From Rotaria macrura (taxonomy: Eukaryota; Rotifera; Eurotatoria; Philodinida; Philodinidae), in NCBI GenBank assembly GCA_900239685.1, contig OENT01000094.1, positions 62,001 to 126,000 of the forward strand: a DNA stretch of 64,000 bases, written 5' to 3'. Position numbers and translations under genes: made by a program. The notes beneath the pieces are model-generated. The model was not told where the DNA came from. It searched no databases and worked only from the letters and a program-made list of their open reading frames with translations. Below, piece by piece: positions 12,477 to 24,200 of the stretch (position 1 is the first letter of the stretch; each line of letters opens with the position of its first letter).

Positions 12477-13632
12477 TCATTTCATGTAAAAATCACATTT
12501 AATTATGGGACAATCCATATGCACACTTAATGGTAAAAAATCATAGTAGAGTGTATAGGTAGGAAATGATTGTTTATGTGTACCATTTACATAGGCACCA
12601 GTATATGAATAACTTTCAAGTGAACGCATCGGATTTAGAATAGTACTACGAGACCTAATATTTTCACGAAATATATCAATAGATCGTGCAGTTGAATCTG
12701 TTTCATCGATAATCATTTTTGATAGAGTATAGATACTCGTACGATCGGGAACAGTTAAATTCAGATGGCCTGGATATGCATCGTAGAAATCGAATGTAGT
12801 AAGACGAAGATGAATAGTAACATATCTAAACACAAATAAGACTAGATACTATTTGTTTAATACACTACAGATCTCACTTAGGATTGGCAATTTGTGGAGG
12901 TTCGTTCAGTGATACTCTAGATTCTTTTGGAATTTGTTTTTCTAGAATAATGTCCTTTGAATGTGGCATCGGTAAAGATGTTACGTATCGTAAAATACCA
13001 TTTTCGATTGTATTATCCAACATAGTGCAATAATTAATTAAACCATCGATTTCGAATAATTTCGTGAGAACGAAAAAATCTTTCGTAGACATTTGAGGCA
13101 ATTGATCCTTGAAGACTAAAAATAAAAGTTAACTTTCACTTGAATATGAGCATAATAATAATAAAAAAATAATTTTTTTATTACTTAGACGACATTGTTC
13201 ATATGACAAAAAACCGGAATGAAGTATATCTAGCGAACGACAAGCAGCTAGTAATTTTGTTTTCTTGTCGACAAGTAATAAATTAATGCGTTCACATACA
13301 ACATTCAATTCTTGGGTAGAAGCAAATATAGTTCTTGTTTCTTTTGTTAAACGTTCCTATGCATATATTAGACAATAAGAACTACGAAGTATTTTTAGGA
13401 ATCTAAGAATATATACGAATTCTTTTTGACGAACGGTGTTGAGTGTCTTCTTTTTCTTTGTACCTTTATTAACAATCTCTTCAGTTGATTCGAGTAGACG
13501 AGATTGAATTAAAGATGTCTCTGTTGCTATTTGTGGTTGCCATACAGTTCTAATGTTATTTGTGTTTTCATCTTCTTCTAGAAATTCAGTAACTTCGATT
13601 TGTTTTTGTGGTTCCTCATCAATAGCTTCCAT
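12477..13632 (-). CDS. uncharacterised 324-aa protein
   Basis: Four exons (13417-13632, 13185-13356, 12878-13115, 12477-12825) join in phase into 324 codons and a stop. I chose the ATG at 13632 (MEAIDEEPQKQIEVTEFLEE). A further upstream open frame to 13964 does not splice in with a matching phase. The protein has an acidic, Lys-rich N terminus and a middle helical part (ERLTKETRTIFASTQEL). A section reminiscent of a degenerate EF-hand pair follows (LLAACRSLDILHSGFLSYEQ, then DFFVLTKLFEIDGLINY), but no canonical calcium loop is visible. The last 110 residues look like a compact beta-rich domain (TIHLRLTTFDFYDAYPGHL, then YDFLPLSVHMDCPIIKCDFY). I do not recognise the family. The clean splice phases and high-complexity sequence argue that it is a real gene. 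Confidence 0.7.
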
Positions 13633-15214
13633 ACTAGTACAACTAAGAACAACCACAGACAGAAAAAAAATGAAGATTTGATGATGCTATTTAGCAGCCA
13701 CCCACTACGGACAAAAGAATACATGATTTGCATGTCGTATCAATTTCATCAGTTTAGACAACAAGGTAATATGAGATTCTTTATAATTATATCTAAACAA
13801 ACGCAAATGAAGAATGTTCTACAAAAGAAAATTTCCATCGAACTATCAAATCCAATAATAGCAATTGATTGTTTATCTACTATAGCCCATAAATGGATTT
13901 TTTGATATGATTTCACGATAGTTTTTCGTGCGATTCTACAGAACGTGTTTCCACTCGATGACATTGTTAAGCTGTTAAAAATGATTCCATCATGTAGAAG
14001 TTTCGATTGGTCATTTATTTTTTTGAACTTTTTTCTAACTTCAAAACATTAAATCAAGCCAACTGTCTAGCAATTGTGTTTATCTAAATCTATGAGATAC
14101 ATTTGTAGCTATGAAACAGATGGAAAATTAACTCTTTTTTGCAGCTAAGAAAATTCTACTTGTGATAATTTTCTGCAGTGCACGAAATCTTTTTGTAACT
14201 AGATAAACAAACTCCGTGTAGCGTATATCTGTCCGTTTTTGGTATTTCTTCGTTGATAAAATGGAAGAAGAATTTAGATCAATCGCAGCAGGTTAACTAA
14301 TCTCATACAAATACGTTCTTTCGATCTGTTTGTCAAGATCGTTTGGTAGAATTGATTTAGCTAGTTAGAATTAAGAATGAAATCTTGAAACTTGGCCCGC
14401 TACAATCTAGTGACTCATTCGAGCTTTAGATGAAATAAATTATTCAAGTCATTTGCTATTCAACATTGTTACGATAAAAACTATTCCTGAGACGTTAAGA
14501 AATTAATTTTATTGACTAAGTACATCCGAAAAGTAATAAAATTGGACCTGTAAAATCTTAGAGAAACTTTGAAGAAATTTTCTTTTATTCTTTATAGGTA
14601 TAATTCAAAGCAAATGCTTTACTTTCACATAATTTCATCAGTCTAGAATTAGTACCATTGTGATAGAAAAGAGATGATGTATCAACGTTTGCCCTAAATT
14701 CCTTTCTTCCAAAAGGTTTCCTCTCCCTGAGATCACAAAATATTAAATTTTTAAATCGAGATAAATGCAACACAAGATAGCGCAACTTTAGCTCTTTCAG
14801 AATTAATATTGGTTTTTACGTAAAATCTCTTTTTCGTCGGAAAATTTGAGGATTTCTGTAAGCTTCCTAAAAAGATGCTTTTTTGCCAAAAATTCTTAAA
14901 TATTGAGAAATTCCGTTTCAAAAAATGTTTTTCAGTTTTTTCCGATTCACAATAGCTCGAACGCACAATCCAAATTTCTCAGTCGAAGTCCATAAGATGT
15001 ATTAAATTTTATTTGTTTGAAAGAGCATGTTAAAGTGCATGGTACTCCAGAGCCCTTTTTTCAAAAAACATTCTTTATGACTAAATAACAAGAGATCTCT
15101 ATTGAACCCCCCCCCCCTTTTTTTTAGAGATTTTTGAAGTCATTGAACGTGTGATTCCTGTTTTCTGCTGAAAAAGTAAGAGTTTAAAAAAAAGACTCTG
15201 AATTACCGGTAACA

Positions 15215-16075
15215 GTTTAAAATGTCCCTGAAAAAATGTCCTTTCAAATATGTCCCGAGTTTTTCGTCCCCATGAAAAAATGTCCCTGAAATATGGTTCC
15301 TCAAAAAAATGTTCTCTGTAAAAATGTCCTCAGCAAAAATGTTCCCGGCAAAAATGTTCTAAGGAAAAATGTCCCTTGATGTAATGTTTTCGTTGATTAT
15401 TTATTTTTTATTGTTCAATTGAATGTTATTGACACAGTTGATGCCTTGAGAAAAGAAATATATCGATGCATATATTCGTGATTTGTTTTGCAGAGGATTG
15501 GACTAGTCTATAAAGAATGCAATAGCAGCGAGAGAACATTTCACATAACTAACAGTTGTTATGTCAAGGTGGAAAACGTAGGTTCGAAACCTCCAGGATC
15601 CCAGCATCATGGCATCATCTCAGGATCTTTATCTTCTTTCACTATGAGAATCTCACCATCATATCAACACCTCTTTGGCATCTTTAGTTTTTTCTCAGCA
15701 ATTTAGGGCAGAATTTGATGCTTATGTATTGCCAAGGCAATATCAGCACGTACTGACTAAATTCTACACTAAGTTGATAAGAAAAACTGAAGATGCCAAA
15801 AAGGTGCTGATATGATGCTGTGATGCTGGGGATTTCAAACCTGCAATTTCCCCGTTGTGTTGTGCTAAACTTTCTTTTTTTTGTTTCAAGTGCAAAAAAA
15901 TTTGGAATTTTATTCTTTTAATTTGTTTTTTGTAGGATAATTTCCTGTACTTAATTCTATGGTTAACTACAACCCCTATTTTAGGAAAAAATCTAGAAAA
16001 CGGAGGACATTTCTTCGGGGGACCTTTCTTCCGGGAACATTTTTGCAAGGGACATTATAAAACAAGGACATTTTT
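15215..16075. repeat. inverted-repeat element with AAAAATGTCCC arrays and tRNA-like B-box
   Basis: About ten degenerate copies of an AAAAATGTCCC-like motif run head to tail at 15215-15375. The complementary motif (GGGACATTTTT-like) recurs at about 16000-16075 in opposite orientation, so the ends are inverted arrays. Inside is a second inverted pair, about 15570-15700 against 15778-15870. Each inner arm holds a tRNA T-arm-like sequence: GGTTCGAAACC at 15581-15591 on the plus strand matches the RNA polymerase III B-box consensus exactly, and the complement of 15830-15841 reads GGTTTGAAATCC. On the minus strand a box-A-like TAGCACAACAC precedes the latter. This fits two diverged tRNA-derived SINE-like pieces in inverted orientation. 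No complete tRNA cloverleaf is present. Confidence 0.55.
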
Positions 16076-18590
16076 GACCGTATTCGTATTACCGTCCATG
16101 CTGACCTGCTGTTTCTAGAAAAAAAGATCAAAGATATATTATGATTAAATTCGCTATATTTGACCCTCGTCAGGTGCGCATCTCAGCCACATATCTTGAT
16201 AGAGGACTGAAACTTTACTCATAGCCTTCTCATATCAAGCCTAACATATCGTGTAAGTTTTGTGCAATCTGAACATTCCTGTGCTAAGATCGATTTTTGA
16301 GGGGGCGGGGCTTAAGTTTTCCTCAATGTTGCACTTTCCAGAAGCTATAAAAACTGATTTATATTGGCACTGCTGGTTGATTATTTTAGACAATTTGATC
16401 AAAATCAGTGTGCCATCAGCTACATGTTTCGAAGTACACACAAAACTCAAATTTAAATCCGAGATTTCTACATTTTAATTATATTTCTCCTTGTGCTTTT
16501 CCTGTGTTGTTGTTTTTCTCCTTTTCGTCTATTCTAATAATCAATCATGTGTATATATATATTAAGACATCTCTTGTCTTGTGTTTTTTTTGCTCATGCA
16601 TAGCTAATTGTAGGGATATTCTCTCATGAGACGAATTTTCTAACAACGAATGAAAAATAAGCTGTCACAAATCGAAACTTTGCTGTCCGAATCCTTTCCC
16701 AAGTATAACAATATACTTGTGAATGTACAACGTTCGATTAAGACTAGCACTGTGTATCGAAAGAAAATTTTCTCAAACACTCTTGATTTTGCAATGTTAA
16801 CCGTTCTGTATTTCTGTATTCTCTCACGTCCGTAGTGAAAGTTATGCATTTTCATTGAACTTATTGTGGGTTCTCTGGAATTTATTAGCGGTCACTGAAA
16901 TAACGGGCAAGACAAATACAATCGAGTAATTTTGTTTTCCATCTCTGAAGCACTTAGCAATCATTTTACAATCTGATTGCGAGTTTATTCTATGGAGAAT
17001 TTATTTCTCTGCAAGACTTTTAAGTGCACTTTTCAAATTAATCGTTCTTGTTGCCACAAAATTTCGAAGATTAAACGCTATGAAATAGTCTATATGCAAA
17101 TTCTTGTTCTTCCCAGCTATCAATTGATTTGTTTCAGCCAGTTTTCATGAAATTCAATGCTCAAAATAAAGTATTTACCATCATTAGATTGAGAATTTTC
17201 CAATCTTTATATCAAAGATGTTGCTACGCTTTTGTTGCTCTTATTTACGAAAAAAGGCCTTCGAACTAATACGCGGAGCAATGTTTGAATGAATTTCGGG
17301 AAAATAATTGTTATCAAAAATAAACTTGCCATATAATACGCTCCTGCTTATACTGACATATGCAGAATTTTATTCTAAGGAAAGCAGTGACTTGAACAGT
17401 TAAACTATCTTGGTTCTTTAGAATTAACAGAGCGCAAAGTAATAAACCTGTTAGGAAAGAACGCTTTTCAGTATTTTCAAACCCTTAACTGCAAAAGATT
17501 GTTCCTCCCATATATTTATTGTAAAATATTAGAAATTACATCGAAACATGTAAAATTTCTCGGTACACTGGAAATTTCAGTAGACTTGTTTGAAAATATT
17601 TTCCTAATTGTTTTCGGTAATGGTTAATCTTCTTAAATACGCCATTGATTCGGTGTTAATCGTTTTTATTTTTCTTCTGCTAAAAAGATTCCATTCAAAA
17701 AAGAAAAATGGATTTTCTATCCAATGCACTTAGAAGCAGATTATAAAGCGATTTTCAAATGTCGCAAAGATAAAGAAAAAAAGTACCGGATTAAATCTGT
17801 CTCACTCGTTATATCAAGTAGCAATCTAGAAATTCATCTTCGATACCATGACTATGAAAGTAACTGAAATGCAATAATAAAATCTCATGTAATGATAGAC
17901 AGGAGAAATCGATCACTTAGTATGGCAGACATCATTTTCATTACCAATTTTCAGAAAACAAAATCACTGAATTATCAAATTCAGAGGAGTTCAATCAAGT
18001 TTTGATTCCTCATACATGATAATTCTTAACATCTCGTTAATCTCGTCTTCGAATTAGTCAAACAATCAATCTAGACATAGAGTGAATCACAATAGCCAAT
18101 AGTTCTTATATCATCATTAGGTAATGGTATGTTATGTGGTTGTCCAATATGTATGATTACTTTTCGTTCAAATGACCTGATTTTAATATTGTGAAGATAG
18201 AATAGAAAGTACTTTTGCTCGTTCATGGACATATTTACAGCTTGCCATGTTGATAAATATACTACAGAAAAGATAAGTATTTACAGGCATATTCTGATTT
18301 TAATATGAAACCATTGGCAGAATGACTACATCGACATCTGATTTATCACTGCTCAGAAAAACTTAGTAGATTACTAGTTGACTAACACATACTAAAAGTA
18401 CGTTCGATTAAGTTGTGTTTCCAGTGTATTTGATTTCGACAGTCCATATATTTGAAAATGAGTGTCGAATTTTTTATATGTTGTAAAGTTTTAGGTATCA
18501 TTATTTATAGTGCAAAATGAGAATTCTTGTCCGATGAAAAATCGAATTTGCTAAAAAGAACGAAATCACATACAAAATCTCTGGCATATA

Positions 18591-18960
18591 TCCCAGTGAA
18601 AAATATTCACTGATTTCAATCGGATTTTTCTGCACCATAATCAAAATTAAAATCGATTGATAATTTTGATTATCCTTGATCATGAGGTAACCATTATTTA
18701 ATATTGTAACTTATCCCATGTGAAATTTTCTGATTAAAATCGGATTATTCTGCAGCAAAATCGAAATTACTAATCGATTTGTAATCTTGATTTTGCTGCA
18801 GAGTAATCCGATTTTAATCAGAAAATTTCACATGGGATAAGTTACAATATTAAATAATGGTTACCTCATGATCAAGGATAATCAAAATTATCAATCGATT
18901 TTAATTTTGATTATGGTGCAGAAAAATCCGATTGAAATCAGTGAATATTTTTCACTGGGA
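18591..18960. mobile_element. 370-bp nearly perfect palindrome with TA flanks (foldback MITE)
   Basis: The sequence begins TCCCAGTGAAAAATATTCAC at 18591 and ends with its reverse complement at 18960. It is flanked by TA at 18589-18590 and 18961-18962. The two arms meet at the exact centre (18775/18776). By eye the only mismatches are a handful near the middle, so the element is young or has been conserved as a hairpin. It encodes no ORF. A TA duplication and a fully palindromic body point to a Tc1/mariner-type non-autonomous element; the superfamily is inference. Confidence 0.9.
18714..18837. repeat. 124-bp inner palindrome nested at the centre of the larger one
   Basis: The inner unit starts TCCCATGTGAAATTTTCTG and ends with its complement CACATGGGA. 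It is itself flanked by TA (18712-18713 and 18838-18839) and is exactly concentric with the 370-bp palindrome. Its half-site resembles the outer terminus: both run TCCCA, GTGAAA, TCTGATT or CACTGATT, then AATCGGATT, TTCTGCA and AATCGATT. The outer and inner parts therefore look like diverged copies of one terminal unit. Confidence 0.8.
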
Positions 18961-19816
18961 TAGCACAGAATAGTGACAAAGTTGAGAACAAAAGCGATGT
19001 TCAGCCGATTTATAATGAAATACTAGTATAAGGATGTAACATACAATAACTTGATTGTTTTATGTGAATTAAATGTTTTAGTTTATTCTAGTGAGTTTTT
19101 CTTTCTAATGCCGATACTTGTCAGTAGAAGACATTGAAGACAACAATATATATCGATTTTAATTTCAACATATATTTCTCTAATTTCATGTTCATCTGTG
19201 ATAAAACATAACTTCCTTTGTTGCACCATTTCGTCAAAACAAATAGTTACCTAGCGAAGTTTCCCTATTGATTTGTTTCATTCAAAACAAGTTCAACATA
19301 TATATATATATATAGTCTATCATAAATAATCATATGAATAGAATGTGTGACATTCTTTATAGTGAATTTTTTCACTGAATTATTTTGTTGATCAGCAATA
19401 TATTTTAATCGTTCTTTTTCAAGTAAATACGTTACAATATCATCACGTTCTTTTCTAAGATTTTCGATTCTATGTTGAATAATAGTTCTAATCTATCAAT
19501 GCCGATGGAATTCAACATATGCATTAATATGCTTGGCAACTGTCTAGAGAAAAACACTGATAAACATCGTATTTTCTTTTCACTACATGACTTCGACGCC
19601 CAACCATCAAATATCAGAGTCACGAATACACATATCAAAGCAAAGGCCAAGACAAGAAAAAAAAACAGAAGACATCTGTTGCTACTTTGTTTTTTATTTG
19701 TTATTTCATACGCATGGGTATGAAGAAAGATAATGAAATAAGACAGAAATGAAACATCAGATGATGAATTTTGTTCAAGTTTTTCAATTTTTTCCGATAA
19801 TCATAATTTATAGTAT

Positions 19817-20468
19817 CTATTCAGCACGTTTATACCAACGACGAGCTGCAACATTACCAGCCTTCATTTCCTTGAAATAGATTAAAAAAGGTCATAAGTC
19901 GATTTCAAAATTGATCAAAACTGTTTAAAATGATAAACATACAATTTGTTGTTGTCCTTGAGCATCAACATAACGAATGACTGTCGATTCTTTACCATGC
20001 TTATCGCGCATCGTATGAACCCATTTATCATTTTCAAATTTGATAGTGGACTAATACAATAAAAAAAAACACAATGATGTTATATTTAGATTTTCTAGAT
20101 AAGACATCGACTAACTTTCACATTTTCACCATCGAGACGTGTTTCATCGAATTCAACGCCGGGTGTAAATTCATAATGGGCTGATTTTAGTGTTGATTCA
20201 CTTTTAAAAAGCCATTTACCATCATTTTCTCGAATGATTATTTTTGGTTTGATCAACTTAGCTGATTGACGAAGAGCAAAACCGACACCCTTTTTCGTAA
20301 AAATAGAATATAGATATACAGAATCAGCAATACTTCAGATTTATTCGAAATATAGAAAAAAAATAATAAAGAACAACATACAAGTTCTTTCATGTAATCA
20401 TCGAAATGTTCACCATCAACGTATTCCCATGTACCTTTGAGTTTCTCAATACTGCCCGGAACTGCCAT
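19817..20468 (-). CDS. intracellular fatty-acid-binding protein
   Basis: Four exons (20382-20468, 20116-20289, 19943-20050, 19817-19870), all joined in phase 0, give 140 aa. That is the normal size of the cytosolic lipid-binding family, and the four-exon layout is the classical FABP organisation. The N terminus has the family signature GTWEYVDGEHFDDYMKELG followed by VGFALRQSAKL. The middle has TPGVEFDETRLDGENVKS, and the end has VIRYVDAQGQQIEM and the C-terminal Arg-x-Tyr-type residues (AARRWYKRAE) that contact the ligand carboxylate in relatives. These proteins are ten-stranded beta barrels that carry fatty acids or retinoids in the cytosol. Which FABP/CRABP subgroup it belongs to cannot be told by eye. 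Confidence 0.93.
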
Positions 20469-20640
20469 ATTATTCGAATGAATACTCTTTAGAAAGAAAA
20501 ACTTAAGCGTTAAAGCAACTGTATGTATATTAGAGTCAAGTTCACTATGAACTTACTGAATCGACAAAAAATTATGTTCGTACGTATGAACCGACGAAAA
20601 ATATGATGATGGTTGAATGAATGAATATGGGCACGTCTTA

Positions 20641-20650
20641 TTTTATATAC
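20641..20650 (-). promoter_or_regulatory. candidate TATA box of the FABP gene
   Basis: On the minus strand the sequence reads GTATATAAAA, about 175 bp upstream of the FABP start codon. A GA-rich tract lies just upstream. The transcription start is not known, so this rests on sequence resemblance and position alone. Confidence 0.35.
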
Positions 20651-20658
20651 GGTGATAT

Positions 20659-20709
20659 CTCTCTCAGGAGAGAGAATAAGAGAGAGAGATAAAGAAAGAG
20701 AAAGAAAAC
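20659..20709. repeat. GA/CT-rich low-complexity tract
   Basis: Mostly GAGAGA and AAAGAAAG runs upstream of the FABP candidate TATA box. It could be a GAGA-type promoter element or simply low-complexity sequence. Confidence 0.6.
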
Positions 20710-21289
20710 GAAATACCGATCGTGTGGTGAAGAGGCATTTTTTTCTATTTGTTGAAATCAAATGAGAGAATGCAAACATTTGGCGATAACGATACATGCT
20801 TGGATGAGCCTCGAAAAGTAAACTATATAATATCGTTCATCACGATATAGAATGAAAATAATTTTCGGTTTCTTATCGTCGAAGTCTTTCCGTTATTCAG
20901 CGGCAAATCTGATGAATGATAATTCATCGAATGAAAAAGAAATATAGACATCAAAATTTGTTTTCAATGTAAACGGCATAAAGCAACGAGTGCAGCATCT
21001 GTTCTTCAGTACTATTAACAACAATTACAATATAATTTATATTGATTCATATATCAGTCTATTGTTTAGCCTTGAATTAGTGTGAACGAATCTAGTATCG
21101 AACGATAAGTGCATAATTTTATTCTCTGTAGTCATTCTTTTTCTTTTATTAATACCAGATTAAAAACAAAAGCAATACTCGTTCCAAATATGGATGAAAT
21201 TTTTTTGTTGTGTTAATTCTCAAAAAAAAAATAGTTTTATTCATTTGAAGTATTTCATGATTAAATAGAATTAGATTAAACATATGATG

Positions 21290-24200
21290 TTAGTTGTCAA
21301 TACGGAGAATTGTATATTGTATAAATTTATCCCATGATGCATGATTCAATTCTAGCTGTTGACAATAGATGCCATAACGCTGACGCTTTGCTTCATAAAA
21401 TTGAATAGCCTTATCGACGCTGTCTAATAGAGTCTTCGGTAAATGACAATGAAGATTCGACTTTGAATAGGAAAAATTCAAATAAAAACAAAAGACATGA
21501 ATAGCAAAAGACAACGAAATATCTTACTCGAATTTGTTCACTATCAAACGGATATAAGAATACAATTCTGTCTAATATCGGTACTTGTAACAATAATTCA
21601 AGAAGAACGATACCCGTAGCAATCAAACGAAGAATATCATTTTGCATACTTAATGCTAAACAAAAATAATATCGATTATTTTCGTATTATGGTAAAGAAA
21701 AAAACAGATTTAGTTTAATCATACCAAAAGAGTTAAAACCTTGATTGTTTAAATATATCTTAAGTTCATCGAAATTTTTTATATTAATCGATAATAAATC
21801 AGCTAAATCTTGATTTAAATCAAACGATCCATCTGTGAGTTGAATTTGTTTTATTTTATGTATTGTCATTGTTGTGAAAGAAATTTGTTTCAATCGATTA
21901 AATGTTGAAAAACCATCGAAATGTTTCGATTCACCAGTAAAATTCATCTTTACACTTGATGTTTCACCTTTGAGCTGAAAATTAAAAAAATTAATAATTA
22001 ATAATTTTTTATTCTTTGGAAATTGTTACTAACCATAAATAATGAATCGTTTGGCTTTCGATCTCGGACATGTGATGCCTGAAAATCAGGATCACTATGC
22101 ACATATGCAATATGTCGTTCGATATCATTTTTACTAAGTGGATCTAAATGAGAAATCGTGAATAGTCACACGAATGTAAAACAATTATCTTCATTCCTAA
22201 TTAAGTTAGTAATGAATTCCAGTCGAAGTATTCAAGTAAAAAAATAATATGATTTATCTAGGATCGAGATTTTTTTTCCTTGAAATTTTGATATCCATAT
22301 TCCTATTAGAAATTTAGGTTGTTGAGATTATTTGACATAAGCATGAAGATGATTTTAAAATTATGGAAGTGAATCTTTCAGTTTTAAGTCACGAGAAAAC
22401 AAAACAAATAACTACATGATTTTTTGATAAATATATATATATTGAATTTTGTTCAGAATTCAATTTCTTGCATTATTTCACAGATATGTTTTACTTTGGA
22501 TTGGAAAAAGGAGACATAATGTTAAAGAATATAAGAAGTTTCCAGTCTGCTCGAAAATCTTACTCGATTTTAAGGACTATGGATGCTACTTCTGAAACTT
22601 TTCTGTGTCAAACATATTCAGCTAAAGTAAGCCAAGCTTATGGTAAAAAAATGGTTAATTCAATGAAAATTTGTATATTGTGTTTTTCTATAACTGATAT
22701 TTTAATGGCTCCAAACTTGTTTGTCACAGTGAAGATGAATTTCCTAAAAAAAATAATTTTTCTAGATAGAATCTGGAGAACGATTGTAGTTGTTCGTTTT
22801 TCTGAGAAAAAATGATATTCATCGAGAAAATTTCGATACATATGAAAGATGAATCAGTTATCTTCATTCATATCTAACCTTTATTATTCGCTTCGACTCT
22901 ACATATCTATCTTTATCCAACTAAGATTTGATTCAGAACAGTAAAGTGACTCAAGAACACGATATTTTGATAAAATTCAAATAATCGAATACCAAATTCA
23001 TACGAAGTTTTTTCTCTCATGTCCAGAGATCTTAAGAAAATAAATGAGCAATAATGACAATAGAATTGATTGATTTTAATGCTCATCTTCAATAAAGCTT
23101 ATGTTAGTACTGATCAATATTTTCTGTGTTTGCCATGAGCCTTTTTTCAGATAAAAATCATAAGATGAATAGTTATTCGATTGAAATGAATTTTGTACCT
23201 GTTATACAATCGTAAATATCAATAATTGAAGATTGAAACAAAACACCTATACCCATTAGATGGAAATCGTGTAACCTCAGTTACACGATTGTTTTCAATA
23301 GAAGTCGGTTATTGTAATATTTTGAGTGTTAAAATGTTGAACCTGTTCCTCGTGAACCTTTCACTATTGAATTTTCATATAAAAACAATACTTACAACTT
23401 TTGCCATCAATTGTGAATTGAATTTTAGAACCGGATCGTGACTCTTCAGCTTCAATTTTTATTAGTCCATTGCAATCAACACCGATAGAAATCGATATTT
23501 CTAATGTTTGTGAAGCGAAGTTCGTCGCTAAACCAGCAAGCGTATTTTCACCAATAAATGTCTAAAACAAAAATAAAATGAATGACTTCATCAGGTCTCT
23601 GTTCAAGAAAAGCTGAGCTCACATTATATTTTGTAAGTTTATGTTCTCCACGGAAAACACGAATTGCGGCTGTTGTCTGGTAAGCATACGCATTCGTAAA
23701 TATTGGATTGCATTGTGTTTGACATGGAATCGTTTCGTTGCCACTGAGAAGAATACACATATGTCCATACATATCTTCGATACCCAGACTGAGTGTTATA
23801 ACCTCCAGTGGTAGTTTATCGCTTATACCATGTACAGATAATGCCTTCACGTTTCTTAATGACCTAAAATACAATGAAATTCTACATTCTCAGTTGATCC
23901 CATCACCAGCGTTATGTTAAAAATCATACGGCGTTTCCTTGGACTTTTTTCCTTTCTCAGGTGTGAACTCGGCAAACAGTTGGTTGTATGGAACTTTCAT
24001 AGATTCTCCCTGTTCTTCATCGTATTGTTTCTACAAAAATCGATCATTAATACATTTACCTAGTCGTTATTTCATCAATACGTACCCCAGCAAACACATC
24101 TGTTGTCATGGTAAAGTCACATACTTCACTTGTAGTCGTGCTAGTATTTGACGCTACCGGGTTAAATTGATTGCTAGCTACATCAGGCTGTATGCGACTA

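Larger units (their letters stand above)
13633..19816. other. gene-free stretch of 6.2 kb containing two inverted-repeat elements
   Basis: I see no convincing gene. An open minus-strand frame at 13749-13964 could be a 5' UTR or an unused exon of the downstream gene. A run of 11 C followed by T's lies near 15106-15125. Two repeat structures are listed separately (15215-16075 and 18591-18960). Short (TA)n occurs near 19299-19314. Confidence 0.55.

Noticed and set aside
13749..13964. Possible first exon (MSSSGNTFCRIARKTIVKS) of the 12.5-13.6 kb gene
   Set aside because: None of the donors I checked gives the phase needed to join the next exon, while a good ATG exists at 13632.
15581..15591. Possible tRNA gene at the B-box match
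   Set aside because: No acceptor stem, D-arm or anticodon arm can be folded around it; a SINE-like remnant fits better.
22468..22815. 115-codon plus-strand open frame
   Set aside because: It lies inside a PARP4 intron on the opposite strand and has no recognisable motif.
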